Assembly: GCA_017506865.1 (NCBI GenBank)
Contig: JAFCMP010000075.1
Location: 270,148 to 334,147, forward strand
Length of the DNA: 64,000 nucleotides
Direction: 5' to 3'
Origin: Tribonema minus
Taxonomy: Eukaryota > Sar > Xanthophyceae > Tribonematales > Tribonemataceae
The stretch's first letter is position 1; every line of letters starts with the position of its first letter. The translations under genes were made by a program, and so were the position numbers. Under the pieces are notes generated by a model. It was not told where the DNA came from and ran no database searches. It saw only the letters and a list, made by a program, of their open reading frames with translations. Below are positions 42,936 to 52,747 of the stretch, piece by piece.

Positions 42936-44369
42936 TTAAGCAGCACGTTGAGCGCGCCACTGCTCGGTCTTTTGCTTCCACGCCGTGAGAGCCTCGGGAT
43001 CTTGGAACTCACGCACGTGTTTGTCACGATCTCCGCCGGCCGCCTGATCCACCTTCACCACGTCTCCCCTCGTCAATAGTCTGGGAAAGTCCTCGAGCTT
43101 CACGAAGTAACTTCAAGTTGGATGCGCTGTAATAAACGACTCGGTAAAGCTGTTGACCGTACCTCGGGCCATGACTGCTTTTCAGCGTGTGAGCCTTCTT
43201 GGCAGCAGCCATCTTCGGGTGCAATGCGGTCATTGTCACACGCACCATGTCGCCAGCTTTTAACGGGAAATTGTACTTGGCTGAGGGGTCGTTGCCCGAG
43301 GCGTTCGCACGCAGCCTCTTGCGCACTGTCTTCAGTATCTGTTCTGGCAGATCAGCTACCGCCAGATCCATTGAGCGAAATCCATGAGCCGAATTCACTG
43401 AACCGTTAGCCGCTGCAACTGCCCTGCGTAGCGCCACGGCCTGGTAGGCGGCCCCCTTGTCGCCCTGCAGGCTATAAAGAAAAACTTTCACGATCTTGTT
43501 TGCCCCCTCTACTTGCCCTTGTGATGTTGGCGAGTGCGGCGGCCCGAAAACCATCTTGAAGCCCTTGCGCGCTGCCAGGTCAGTCATGAGAGCGTTGTCG
43601 AACTCCTGTTGTCATCGAGGAGTGCAAGGCGGCGTGTTAGCTATTATCAGATCAGTCACATGCATCAACAAGACTTCGTATACAGGCAGAAGCGTGCACT
43701 ACTCACTTTTCCGTTGTCACACTTGAAGGTTCGAATCGGAAAGGGCATGGAGTCTAGGATTCGTTCGATTGCAGGTACGATGGTCTCACTTTTCTTACCC
43801 CTAACTACGACGGCATATATCTGCTTGGTGAACGCGTCAACGAGAACGAGTGCGCGCCGTGCCAGGTTGCCATCCCTCAAGGCGCCCCCCTCGTCGACGG
43901 CAGCCTTGGCCAAATCAGTCAAGTCACAGTACACGATCTTGCCAGGCGCAGTGGGCACAACGGGCCTGGCGCTCTGTGATCTGTGCTTGTTGCGGAACTG
44001 GCTGTGCTCGTCGTTAATGGCCAAAAACCTCCTGACTTGAGAGAGAGAGACGCCGATGTACTTGCTCTTCACAATGCCGTACAATTTGTGGACTCCAAGA
44101 CTTTTTGGCAAGTCCTTGAACTCAGCCTCGAGAACCCTGAACACTAATGGCGCATCACGATCATGCGGTCCATGTACATGTAAACGCCTTCACCTTGATC
44201 ATGAAGCTCGCCCAAGTTCTTGTGGCCAGCGAGCCAGCAAGTCACTCGTGGAACAGAACTTGAACCGAGCAACGAGATTCAAGTGCGCCGTCTCATCTTT
44301 CGTGACGGGGGCAATCGATGATACACCTGTCGTCGCTTTTTCGAGGAGCACATCTGGACATGGTGACAT
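42936..44369 (-). pseudogene. Polinton-type rve (DDE) integrase with one intron, two TGA codons and a frameshift
   Basis: The core is in two minus-strand exons, 44144-43707 and 43605 downward, joined in phase 0 across a 101-bp GTGAGT...ACAG intron. The triad is Asp in YCDLTDL, Asp in FKCDNGK/EFDNAL across the splice, and Glu in SQGQVEGANK. Upstream in the same frame 44369-44202 reads MSPCPDVLLEKATTG...; two TGA codons (44199-44201 and 44190-44192) separate it from the core. Near 43110 a one-base shift occurs, after which the other frame gives YFVKLEDFPRLLTRGDVVKV and ends WRAQRAA, TAA at 42936-42938. The 5-bp target duplication and TG...CA ends are the expected signature of this enzyme. Confidence 0.82.
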
Positions 44370-44453
44370 GTGAACGTCCTTTCTGAGAGTTAATATATTA
44401 TTGTCGACACAGATTCTAAGTTCCTCGTGACACACACACAATGACGTGACGTC

Positions 44454-44828
44454 TCACACCACCTGCAGGTTCGACGGATCTTCGGTGAGCGCATTCGTGC
44501 CCAGATTAAAACTTACGAGATGGTTGATGAGGTTGACTTGGCTAAAGTTGTTGGTGGTAGCCTCCCACACGCCCTTCGTAATGTTCTTGTTTGCAACTTC
44601 ACATCCCAATTGCGGCTGGCCCGCGGTGCCCGCCTGATTTCGGGTCCATAACGTCTGAAGCAACCCATAGAGCAGACGCTCAGCGCTGTCCCCTGTGCCA
44701 ATAGAGCCCGTGCCCGAGATTACCGCGTTGATGGCGCTCACAGGAATGATGTAAGAGGCGGACGAGATGCTCACCGTGCCCGTCGTCGCGTACGCCGCCG
44801 TCGGCAGGAAAGTGGCGATGGCCACCAT
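44454..44828 (-). CDS. Small virion-type protein of unknown function
   Basis: It is 124 aa (MVAIATFLPTAAYATTGTVS...), Ser/Thr/Asn/Gly-rich with beta-type alternation and no membrane segment. It sits in the leftward structural gene run between the fibre-like gene (43 bp upstream) and the integrase. The family is not recognised; a capsid or fibre accessory role is inferred from position. Confidence 0.55.
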   Translation of the reverse strand: MVAIATFLPTAAYATTGTVSISSASYIIPVSAINAVISGTGSIGTGDSAERLLYGLLQTLWTRNQAGTAGQPQLGCEVANKNITKGVWEATTNNFSQVNLINHLVSFNLGTNALTEDPSNLQVV

Positions 44829-44870
44829 ATTTCTCACACGACAACATTTTCCTCATGCCAGGTGCGTGAT

Positions 44871-45844
44871 CTACACAAAGTGCGAGATACGTATGTTGTT
44901 CACGGTTCCTGTAGCTATCATGTTCGTAGCCGGGCCCACCACCATCGCGAGAGTGTACGATAGCCCGGCGGTGACGGCTAGCGCCGCATTGCAATCATGA
45001 ACGAGATCGTGGCATACGTAGGGCCGTAGGTGCATACCGCATACGTAATCATCGTCGATCCGACGTATACAGCGCTCCGCTTGCTCTGCCATTGGAACGT
45101 GAGCCCTGCGTTGCAGGTGCTCGTCGTCGTGTAGTTGACATCGGCTTCGACGAGCATGCTACTCCCCAAGGCCGTGACCGTGGTAGATGGCACATCGAAG
45201 CGCGTGGAGGCACTGACGTTCACGTATGTCTGCGAAGTCAACATCAGCTGACGACCGAGCAAGCCACCGAGATCCCCACCCGTGATCGCTCCCGTATTAC
45301 TGATGGCCATCACTTCGGTGCCCCCCGAGCAGAAGCTGAACTTCGCTGCCGGATACGCATTGAAAAACATCGTGTTGCCATTTATTCCGATTGTATAGTC
45401 GTTCGTAGATGCCGACGCGCCATACGGATAGAGACAGAGTCTCGCACCGGCAGCGGTGCCCGGCGGCCCCACCGTTGTGCCGAAGACCGCAGCGCCGGTG
45501 AGCGTCGTCACACCCGTCACAGCCAGTGTGGAGCTGAGTGTTGCAGCCCCCGTGACGGCCGCTGTGCCCCCCACTGTCAAGTTGCCGGCGACGTTGCCGA
45601 CGTTCTGGTCCACGTAGCGCTTTGTCGTCTTCCAGAGGTCACGTGCCAGCACCGGCTTGGTGTCTCGTTTGGCGTCCTGCGCAACGCTCAGGGCGAGCCT
45701 GGCCCGCTTGTCCGGCGGCGCTTCCATCGTCGGTTTCTCGCCTCGGGCTATGCGCGTTTCAATTTCCGCCGCTGTCATCGTGGCGCCGCCGTTCGTCACG
45801 AAAAAGTTCGAAGCATCTGCCCCCGAGTTTGTGATTGTTGCCAT
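44871..45844 (-). pseudogene. Fibre / receptor-binding-like structural protein, frameshifted near its C-terminus
   Basis: An N-terminal about 85-residue region rich in charged helix precedes a shaft with short repeats (GNLTVGGTAAVTGAATLSST, LAVTGVTTLTGAAVFGTTV) typical of trimeric beta-helical fibres. A beta-rich C-terminal head follows. The long frame stops at 44978, but the neighbouring frame carries on with NAALAVTAGLSYTLAMVVGP and ends IRISHFV at 44871, so a one-base shift near 44990 is likely. It starts 4 bp after the end of the upstream gene, suggesting co-expression. Confidence 0.65.
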
Positions 45845-45848
45845 TTTT

Positions 45849-47471
45849 TCAGCCTACGAAATGTACACCTCTATTTTCGCCGCGCTTGGCGGCGCGCTTC
45901 GTGCGTTCGCTCTCGGCGCGCGCCTTGGCTCGCGTCTTGGTCCCTTCCACGATGTGGGTTTTCGGTGGCTTCCTCTTGTCTTTCCCAGCTGCTGCCGTCT
46001 CCCTCTCCTGCAGACCGAACGCCTGTCTTGCCACCTCCAGCTGCTTCGCCTGCTTGATCAGCTTCAACGACTCCATTGTGAGCGCCATCAGGTCTGGACT
46101 TTTCCCCTTGAGTGCATCGGTCGCCGTGTTCGCCGCAGCGATCAGCGTGGCGTCGCCGTGCGTTCTCCCTTGGTGGTAGAGGTGGTCAAATAACTTGTTG
46201 AGTACGCGCTTGCTCTTCGGCTTGGGCGGCGCCTCGAACGGCGCTGCGTCGGGCGCCGGCCCCATCGATGCGGCGGCGTTGAAGTCCGGTAGCGGCGCCG
46301 CTGCGGGCGCTGGGGGCGCGGCGGCGCGCATCGCCTCCATCGCCGCTGCCACCGCCGCTGCAGCTTCTGCGGGGTGTTGCGCGGGCGGCGGCGGCGGCAC
46401 GACGGCGGCGGCGGCGTCAAAATCCACGGATGAATCTCCAGGCACGTCGTCCCCCTTGTCCTGGTAAACCACGAGGTCTCCAGGTCCAGCGTTGACGGGT
46501 CCCGCCGGCATGCCGCTCGGCGGGACATGGCGCGGCAGCTCGCCTCGGAGGGTATCGAAAAGCGTCCTCACCTCCCTCTTCGCCTCACGGTTCTCGCCGA
46601 TTATCGAGTTGCCGAACTGGATCTGTTGCTGAGCGATCATTCTCGTGACACTCGAAGCGTCACCGAAGCCGCGTTGAAGATCTGCGATCATACGCTGGAT
46701 GGGGGCGATCGCATCGCGCAGTGCAGACGCCACGCCGGGTGGCACATGGGGAAGCGCGTCGTCTACTTGCATCGGCGCCTCGAGAGCCAGCATCGGCGCC
46801 GTCGAACCGTCGTTCAGCGTCATCGGTCTGGTCTGGGCACCTGTGTGAGTCATCCGCCGATTCGATGTCTGCGATCCCCTCGCTGTGAGCGACTGCTGCA
46901 CTTGCGTGCCGATGGCGTTCATCGAGGCAGGGCGCGTCTGCGACCCGACCGCAGCAGTCGAGGGGTCAAGCGTCTGCGATGCGCTCACGTCAGTCGAAGG
47001 CGTCGCCTGAACGCCACGTTCAGCACTTCTCACGGGATAATCTGGGAGCGCGAACGAGTCGGCGTCCTCAGCCTGCATGTCACGCAGCGACGTTACTGCC
47101 GGTGGTGGCGTTACCGTAGGCCGCGTTCCCGTAGGGAACATGGCGGCTGCGTCATGTCCTCCGGACGCATTCGGCCACTCAGGAGCTGTGGTGACGGGCG
47201 GGACGTCCGAAGGACGCTGTGGCGGTATCAGAAATGGCAGCAGTGGCATGATGTCGCCACCACCGCCGCTGCTGCTCGCTCCACCGCCGCTCCCTCCGCC
47301 GCCGCTCACGACGACAGGCGCAGCGCCCACAGGCGCAGTGCCCCCTCCGACACGGACGTTCACCTTGGTGATCTGACTTCTGTTGATGCTCTTCTTCTTC
47401 ACGACGAGCACCTTGCGTCTCTTGACGAGGAGACGCCGCTTTCTCCGGTACAGAACCTTCTTCGTACTCAT
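45849..47471 (-). CDS. Large Pro/Gly/Ala-rich virion-type protein of unknown function
   Basis: It is 540 aa from the ATG at 47471. The first 35 residues are strongly basic (MSTKKVLYRRKRRLLVKRRK), suited to nucleic-acid binding or nuclear import. Next come a Gly/Ser spacer, low-complexity Pro/Ala segments, a helical stretch (IAPIQRMIADLQRGF...NREAKREVRTLFDTLRGE) and a second helical region near the end (KSKRVLNKLFDHLYHQGRTH), with a Lys/Arg-rich tail. A core or scaffold role is a guess from position between the ATPase and the fibre gene. No family is recognised. Confidence 0.6.
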   Translation of the reverse strand: MSTKKVLYRRKRRLLVKRRKVLVVKKKSINRSQITKVNVRVGGGTAPVGAAPVVVSGGGGSGGGASSSGGGGDIMPLLPFLIPPQRPSDVPPVTTAPEWPNASGGHDAAAMFPTGTRPTVTPPPAVTSLRDMQAEDADSFALPDYPVRSAERGVQATPSTDVSASQTLDPSTAAVGSQTRPASMNAIGTQVQQSLTARGSQTSNRRMTHTGAQTRPMTLNDGSTAPMLALEAPMQVDDALPHVPPGVASALRDAIAPIQRMIADLQRGFGDASSVTRMIAQQQIQFGNSIIGENREAKREVRTLFDTLRGELPRHVPPSGMPAGPVNAGPGDLVVYQDKGDDVPGDSSVDFDAAAAVVPPPPPAQHPAEAAAAVAAAMEAMRAAAPPAPAAAPLPDFNAAASMGPAPDAAPFEAPPKPKSKRVLNKLFDHLYHQGRTHGDATLIAAANTATDALKGKSPDLMALTMESLKLIKQAKQLEVARQAFGLQERETAAAGKDKRKPPKTHIVEGTKTRAKARAESERTKRAAKRGENRGVHFVG

Positions 47472-47499
47472 CGCTTGTACTGTCAACATATTTAAAAAA

Positions 47500-48320
47500 T
47501 CAGAAACTGTTGGTTATCGTCTGCCTCGGCAAGTCGCACCACATGTAGCCAATAGGTTCGTTCGTGTACCATCTGAACCTGCGCTCGAACTCGACCTTGG
47601 TGCAAAATCCCGACGCTGCTCCCACATCTCTTCCATCTCCTTATCGTTCATTGTCTTGAAGAACGCCCAGTGAGTGGACTTCAATCGCAACACCCTAGGG
47701 ACACCAGACCGAATATCGTTTGGGCTGTCATGATGACAGAACAACCGAGGCCATTGGCGATGTGTCTTGAGGTCAAAACGAAGTTCGGAAATGGATTCTT
47801 CGACCCCCTGCTAAAGAGCGCCGATTGTTGACTATCGTCGACGAAGAGCAGAAAGCTGGGCCGCCTCGGGACGAGTGGCATGAAGCCCCTGCCCTCCAGC
47901 AGCATCTCGTCGACGGGGGGTGACCGGCTCGCCCCTCGTGTACCGAGCGAGAGCTACACTGTACTCCAACTGCTGTTTGTAAACCTCTGCTGCGGCCTCG
48001 CACGTAGCTGTTATCTCGTTGAGAGAGTCGAAGACGGCAGGGCCGATGTCGCTGTACACCTTGTCCCCTCGAGCGGGGTTGATGATGTTGCGGTACAGCG
48101 TGTTACTAGCAGCAGTTGGGGAAATAACGAACACTTGCGTACAAGACCCCTCCCGTTGGAGAAGTTGAATGAGTCCGATGGCTAGCCACGATTTGCCACA
48201 ACCAGTGTGTCCTGAGATGCAGTAGGCGTCCGGAGGACATAACCCCAGAGGGGTTGCGAAATGCGATGTTATTAATGTTGTGGATGACGACAATCGAAGA
48301 ACAGCTAAGGGCGCATGCAC
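47500..48320 (-). pseudogene. Genome-packaging ATPase (FtsK/HerA, A32-like) with multiple frameshifts
   Basis: Walker A is SGHTGCGKSWLA, followed by VFVISPTAASNTLYRN, as in A32-type packaging ATPases. A one-base change in a C-run near 47920 moves the frame to DEMLLEGRGF...PSFLLFVDD (Walker B) and GCSVIMTAQ. A second shift near 47725 leads to DIRSGVPRVLRLKSTHWAFF. A third near 47615 leads to the natural end FERRFRWYTNEPIGYMW...TITNSF and TGA at 47500-47502. All pieces are collinear, so this is one gene broken by small indels (or several assembly errors). The first ATG is uncertain; 48320 is a GTG. Confidence 0.78.
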
Positions 48321-48479
48321 ATAACCACGGATGTGTGCTCACCTGCAATTGTCAATATCGCTGGAATCCGTGAGAGGTAGCGACTCGTGAGGGGCTCGAC
48401 TTTTGGGTGGTTGGCATTGAGATCTGGCAACACCCGTGATCGTTTCATTTACACCTCGCTCAGCACAAAAACACCGAGT

Positions 48480-48932
48480 TCATACAAAGTTGATTGCGTG
48501 TGCCTTGCTGAAGTTCGCTTGACGCATATCTGCAACCACACGACCCTGTCCGGCCTTGAGCAATGCGAGCTCTTCTTTGATATCCTCGAGTTGTCCTGTG
48601 TGCGCATGAATGTAATCGAGCAACTCCTCCGCATCCACAAACTCGAGGTCGTCTTCCGGTTCCGAAGGAGTTGTGGCGGCGCCATGTCCTTTGGACGCGG
48701 TCGCCGGGGGGGGCGAAGTCCTCGCCGCAATGTCCGAAGGACGTGATTCGACTGTCGTTTCAGCATCAAGTGGTGCGGACATGTTCGCTACAGCAGCGCC
48801 TTCAGCGTCCGGTGGTGCGGACACGGATACATCGGCCGGCGGTGTCGGCGGGCGTTCCTTGGCTTCCAGTGAAGCCCGGCGCGCAGCGAGGCACTTAGCA
48901 AATGCAGCTTGTTGAGCTGCAGTTCGTGCCAT
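48480..48932 (-). CDS. 150-aa protein with C-terminal coiled coil, unknown function
   Basis: It begins MARTAAQQAAFAKCLAARRA (helical), has a Pro/Ala/Ser/Thr-rich middle and ends with an acidic then heptad-like helix (DAEELLDYIHAHTGQLEDIK...). It is the first gene of the leftward run, only 33 bp from a divergent ORF. The family is not recognised. Confidence 0.55.
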   Translation of the reverse strand: MARTAAQQAAFAKCLAARRASLEAKERPPTPPADVSVSAPPDAEGAAVANMSAPLDAETTVESRPSDIAARTSPPPATASKGHGAATTPSEPEDDLEFVDAEELLDYIHAHTGQLEDIKEELALLKAGQGRVVADMRQANFSKAHAINFV

Positions 48933-48965
48933 TTATTTTCTGTGATACAGTGTGTCGATATAATA

Positions 48966-49178
48966 ATGGACACCATCGTGTCGGTCGACATCTTCAAGTT
49001 CATATGCTCCGACACACCCGTCAACGCTGACAAACACAAGCGAGTCGTCGACAACATCCGGCGAACGGAGGCGAAGCAGACGAGAGAGCTGCAAAAAATT
49101 TTAGTCCAGCGATTATCAGAGAGAAAGCATGCGTCCTTCGGACATGACGACGCAGTCGTTGCTGTCCTTGCCTCTTGA
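48966..49178 (+). CDS. 70-aa charged protein of unknown function
   Basis: It begins MDTIVSVDIFKFICSDTPVN and continues with a Lys/Arg-rich helix. It is the first gene of the rightward structural run, and its 3' end overlaps the start of the penton-type gene by 35 bp in a different frame. Confidence 0.5.
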   Translation: MDTIVSVDIFKFICSDTPVNADKHKRVVDNIRRTEAKQTRELQKILVQRLSERKHASFGHDDAVVAVLAS

Positions 49179-49935
49179 CTCCAACGTTTACATCAGTAGC
49201 ACGCAGAGCACTCGGACAGGCGCCTATCACAACGACGTCGAGGTGGTGGTGCCGCGGCCAATCATCGCCGCCGACGGCTACAGCCTCCGCATGAGCCTAC
49301 ACTCCATGACTCTCCCGAACACGCAGACGTGCATCAACCTCTATAACAACTCACCGTCGATATCGGGGCTCACGAAGGTGCTCGAGCCGGGTAACTATTC
49401 TGCGTCTACATTGGCGTCGGCACTGGCGACTGCATTCCCCGCTCGCTCTGTTTCGTTCAACGTCTTGACATCGAAGATGACCTTCTCCAGCCCCACGACC
49501 ATGTCCATCAGCGGATCCATGTGCTCCGTGCTAGACATCGCCGAGGGCTCTAGCGGTATCGTACTCTCGAGCCAGAATAATGTTGACTTGAGTGCATCTC
49601 AGATCGTATATGTCTACTCTTCACTCGGAGTCGACAGCCTCGACACGACACCGGCGCGGAAGCGAGGACTTCTCGCCAGCATCCAAAATACAGTCGGCCC
49701 CCTCGCCGTGCTCCACTACAGCGACCCTGACGGACGGCAAGGGGGGCTCATCAGCGATCGTACGGTATGCGCAGTGCACTTACAACTGGTTGACAGTGGC
49801 GGGCGCCCTCTATTGGCTTCGCTGCCATTTTTTTGCATGATCAAATTCTCGCAGGTCCCTACAGGGCAGCGGGATCTGCAACTGGATCGCCCGGAGTCGC
49901 TCGCTGTCAGCTTGAGTGATTATAATGTCGTGTGA
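49144..49935 (+). CDS. Penton-type minor capsid protein (single jelly roll)
   Basis: It is 263 aa from MTTQSLLSLPLDSNVYISS; an in-frame ATG at 49129 is possible. The alternating beta pattern, the FSSPTTMSISGSMCSVLDIA core, the VDLSASQIVYVYSSLGVDSL strand pair and the late ISDRTVCAVHLQLVDSGGRP match the minor capsid (penton) proteins of PLVs and virophages by general pattern. Its position between small structural genes and the major capsid gene supports this. The frame is intact. Confidence 0.72.
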   Translation: MTTQSLLSLPLDSNVYISSTQSTRTGAYHNDVEVVVPRPIIAADGYSLRMSLHSMTLPNTQTCINLYNNSPSISGLTKVLEPGNYSASTLASALATAFPARSVSFNVLTSKMTFSSPTTMSISGSMCSVLDIAEGSSGIVLSSQNNVDLSASQIVYVYSSLGVDSLDTTPARKRGLLASIQNTVGPLAVLHYSDPDGRQGGLISDRTVCAVHLQLVDSGGRPLLASLPFFCMIKFSQVPTGQRDLQLDRPESLAVSLSDYNVV

Positions 49936-49956
49936 GATGCAAAGATCACAAAGCAC

Positions 49957-50325
49957 GTGGGATTCGGAAGCTGGCTCAGTAAGAAGATCTTCAGGCCCGC
50001 TGGTCGTTTTCTTGGCAAGGCTGTGAAAGGTGTTGCCACAGCTGGCAAATGGATCGGCAAACACGCTCTCCCCGCTTTACGTGTGGGCACTGGCATCTTA
50101 AGGGACGTCGCCTCCAATCCGCTGGCTCAAAAATTGGCGAGCGCGGTGCTGGGGCCCGAAGCGGGGCTCGCAATGAACGCCCTGAGTGCCGGGGCTGGGT
50201 TCGCCCACCAGGTTACGAACGCTGCGCCGAACATAGTCAGCGGGTTTCAAACGCCGCACGGCGCGCAGAGATCTGTACAGGATCTGGCCCGGCTACAACA
50301 GCAGTACCGAACTTCACGAGGCTGA
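49957..50325 (+). CDS. Small hydrophobic/amphipathic virion-type protein
   Basis: The frame opens at a GTG (49957) and encodes about 122 aa: GFGSWLSKKIFRPAGRFLGK, AVKGVATAGKWIGK..., then an Ala/Leu-rich helix. The Gly/Lys/Trp amphipathic start resembles membrane-active minor capsid proteins (adenovirus pVI/pX-like in style, not shown by homology). No ATG is in frame; an ATG 19 bp upstream is in another frame, so a one-base indel may have removed the true start. Confidence 0.5.
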   Translation: MGFGSWLSKKIFRPAGRFLGKAVKGVATAGKWIGKHALPALRVGTGILRDVASNPLAQKLASAVLGPEAGLAMNALSAGAGFAHQVTNAAPNIVSGFQTPHGAQRSVQDLARLQQQYRTSRG

Positions 50326-50368
50326 GTGTTTCCATCAATAAAATGTTGTATTGAGATCAAACTGCGAG

Positions 50369-52065
50369 ATGAGTGTACTTGCATCCCTGGCTTATCCCCA
50401 AGACAAGAATGTCGCTGTACAGGTAGGATTTTGTTGTTGTCAATAAAGGCTGCATAATTCACTCTCACCAAGTCCAAACGGTGCACAGGCATTGAAAGCC
50501 CCCATACACGTCATATGCGCACATGTTGGCACCTTCGATTTTGCAGGAATCGTTTTTACGGTGGATATACGTCACATATGCGCCGTATATTGTTCGCGAA
50601 CATACTTGTTTTGCAACCCTGTATGCAGGCGGTGAGCTCCAAGTTCAGTAGCGTCCCCGTGTCAGGGACGAGTTTTGCGGGGGGAAGTGTGGTTTCCATC
50701 GACATTGCAGGATCGGGTCAACGCAATTGTTGGTTAGATCCGAGTGGCACTGCTACCCTGCTTACCTTCACAATAACAGTTAATTTGACAGCGGGTACTG
50801 CTCCTACCTGGGCGGCGCACGGATACAACTTCATCCAGTCTCTATCGTTATCGGCCAGTGCGGGAAGCAACCAGGTCGAGCAAATCAGTCAGAAGAGTCT
50901 CACTGACGTGTATGGTGCGCTGGACTGTGTACGCGTTCGGAGAACATGTTCCCGTAGGGAACGCGTCGTCCGGACATAAACGCGCAGCGTTTGCATGCTG
51001 CATCACGCGCTGATCACATTGCTCGCTTTTGATGCAACGCAACATCGTGTACTCACTCACTTCTCTCATTGCTCGAATATCTTGTAGTACAATGCGCTGC
51101 ACGCGGCGCTGCGCGACTGCTGCACCAGCCAGGACATGGTCAGGACGAGAGACTCGATCACCCTCGGATCTGACCCAACGAGGCTGCGCTCGCCGGTTCC
51201 CAATGTCTACGGTACGACGACGAGCCTCTCGTTCACCATACCGCTCGTGAGCGTCATAGGGACGTTGAGTAACACCGAACGGTACCTACCCCTCCACGCC
51301 TTGAGTGCACCGCTGCGTCTCGACCTGGAGCTGGCGAACGCTTCAACCGCAATCGCTTCAGGCGGAACAGCAGCGGCAACTGCTGCGACGTACGCAGTGA
51401 CGAACGTTACGTTGGATTGTCAGTACGTGACTTTGGCCGACGATGCTCATCGGGCCATTGTTGCTCTGACGAATAACCGGTACGATTGGTCGAGTTCGCA
51501 ATGGCGCATGTATAGGACAGTTCACAGTGCGGGGCAACTGAGCAACGCTATTCTCATTCCCAGCCGGGTGACGTCGATGAAGTCTCGTCTTATTGCTCAG
51601 AGAGAATCGGCTGCCGAATACGACATTTCAAAGTCCAGCGTCACACAGCGGCTCAGGAACAACCTCAGGAGCTACCAAGTCCGCTGCGGCAGTCAGTACA
51701 TCAACGCTACTCCGGTCAGCTGCATCGGATCTGCTTTGCCTGCTTACGTGGAGACAACGAAGGTTTTTTCCAATCCGGCCAGTGAGTCAGGCTGCGGCCT
51801 CTTCGCCTCGGATAGCTGGACAGTTGATGGTAACGTTCCGCCCACTTCGACCTCTGTCGAGGGCAGCTTCCTCGCCGGCGTAGAGCTCGAGGCGTTCAGC
51901 AATCAGACTAAGCTCATCAGCGGCTAATCGACCTCGGCTAACAGCCTCGTAGCTGAGATCACATACAGCGCGGCACCGCTGGCGTGTAATATCGACTGTT
52001 TCTGCGAGGCGGATGCGAGCTTCGTTATAGACGGGGCCAGTAAACAATTTACAGTTGCTGCCTAG
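50369..52065 (+). pseudogene. Major capsid protein (double jelly roll), three exons, with one in-frame TAA
   Basis: Exons are 50369-50422 (MSVLASLAYPQDKNVAVQ), 50629-50928 and 51088-52065, joined in phase 0 with GT-AG introns of 206 and 159 bp. They give 443 codons. Features: VPVSGTSFAGGSVVSIDIAG, the FTITVNL strand, then YLPLHALSAPLRLDLELANA and a C-terminal strand set. A TAA at 51925-51927 (codon 398) interrupts the frame, which continues SLVAEITYSAAPLACNIDCF and ends FTVAA at TAG 52063-52065. Size, position after the penton gene and strand pattern fit PLV major capsid proteins. The TAA would remove the last 45 residues of the second jelly roll. Confidence 0.75.
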
Positions 52066-52067
52066 GT

Positions 52068-52466
52068 TTACACAGGCTCGAAGTGCATCAGGATGAGGTG
52101 CTCACCGGGAGCGGCAACTGCCGCTGTAGCCTACACGATCATGAACGTCACATCGATGCGCTCTGGGGCCGTGCTAAAGTAGAGAATACCAGGCTCTGCT
52201 TGTTGTTGGCCGTTGAAACAGCAGAGTGCCGTCGTCGTCGACACGCATCGGGTCAGCGCCGGCGACTTGATGAGCATGGCGTAGGCCAGCGTCACAGTCA
52301 GACTCGCTGCGATGAAACGCGTAGTGCATTTGTAAGCCCTCTTCGGGAGATCGACGGGGAGCGCGACAGTGTAGCCCGACGACGTGCCGGCGATGCGGTC
52401 GAGGCTGTTGACAGTGACGACCCAGCTGTCGGCGCCTGAGTTGCAGTCCTTCGTTTTGCTCGCCAT
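52068..52466 (-). pseudogene. Small beta-rich capsid-type protein with in-frame TAG
   Basis: It begins MASKTKDCNSGADSWVVTVN, runs through LPKRAYKCTTRFIAASLTVT, and reaches a TAG at 52131-52133 after VTFMIV. The same frame then continues ATAAVAAPGEHLILMHFEPV to TAA at 52068-52070, two bases from the convergent major capsid stop. The pattern of a central jelly-roll-like domain and an HFEPV-type end is common in small PLV structural proteins; the family is not proven. Confidence 0.55.
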
Positions 52467-52528
52467 TTGTACCTTACAATGCACTAGCATTTTTTCAACG
52501 CCACAGAGCGAAGTCATGCAAAAGTTTT

Positions 52529-52624
52529 ACACGCGACGTTCATGCATCATGTGACACGCGACGTTCATGAATCATGTGACACGCGACACTCATGCATCAT
52601 GTGACACGCGACACCCATGTGACG
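52529..52624. repeat. 25-bp direct repeats (3.8 copies)
   Basis: The unit is ACACGCGACGTTCATGCATC plus ATGTG, with copies starting at 52529, 52554, 52579 and 52604. It is the only sizeable non-coding block among the right-hand genes, between the small capsid-type gene (minus) and the resolvase 3' end. Confidence 0.8.
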
Positions 52625-52747
52625 ACACACCAAGGCGCGAGGCGAGTCGGCCACAGACATTGTAAGCACACACTTCTTCATTTACATGACATGGCGTCTT
52701 GAGCGTGGGTCACATGTATGCGTGCTGCACGAAACATTCGCAAACAC

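Noticed and set aside
43729..43745. tRNA box-B-like GGTTCGAATC
   Set aside because: It is inside the coding sequence of the integrase on the opposite strand (around the catalytic Asp) with no box A.
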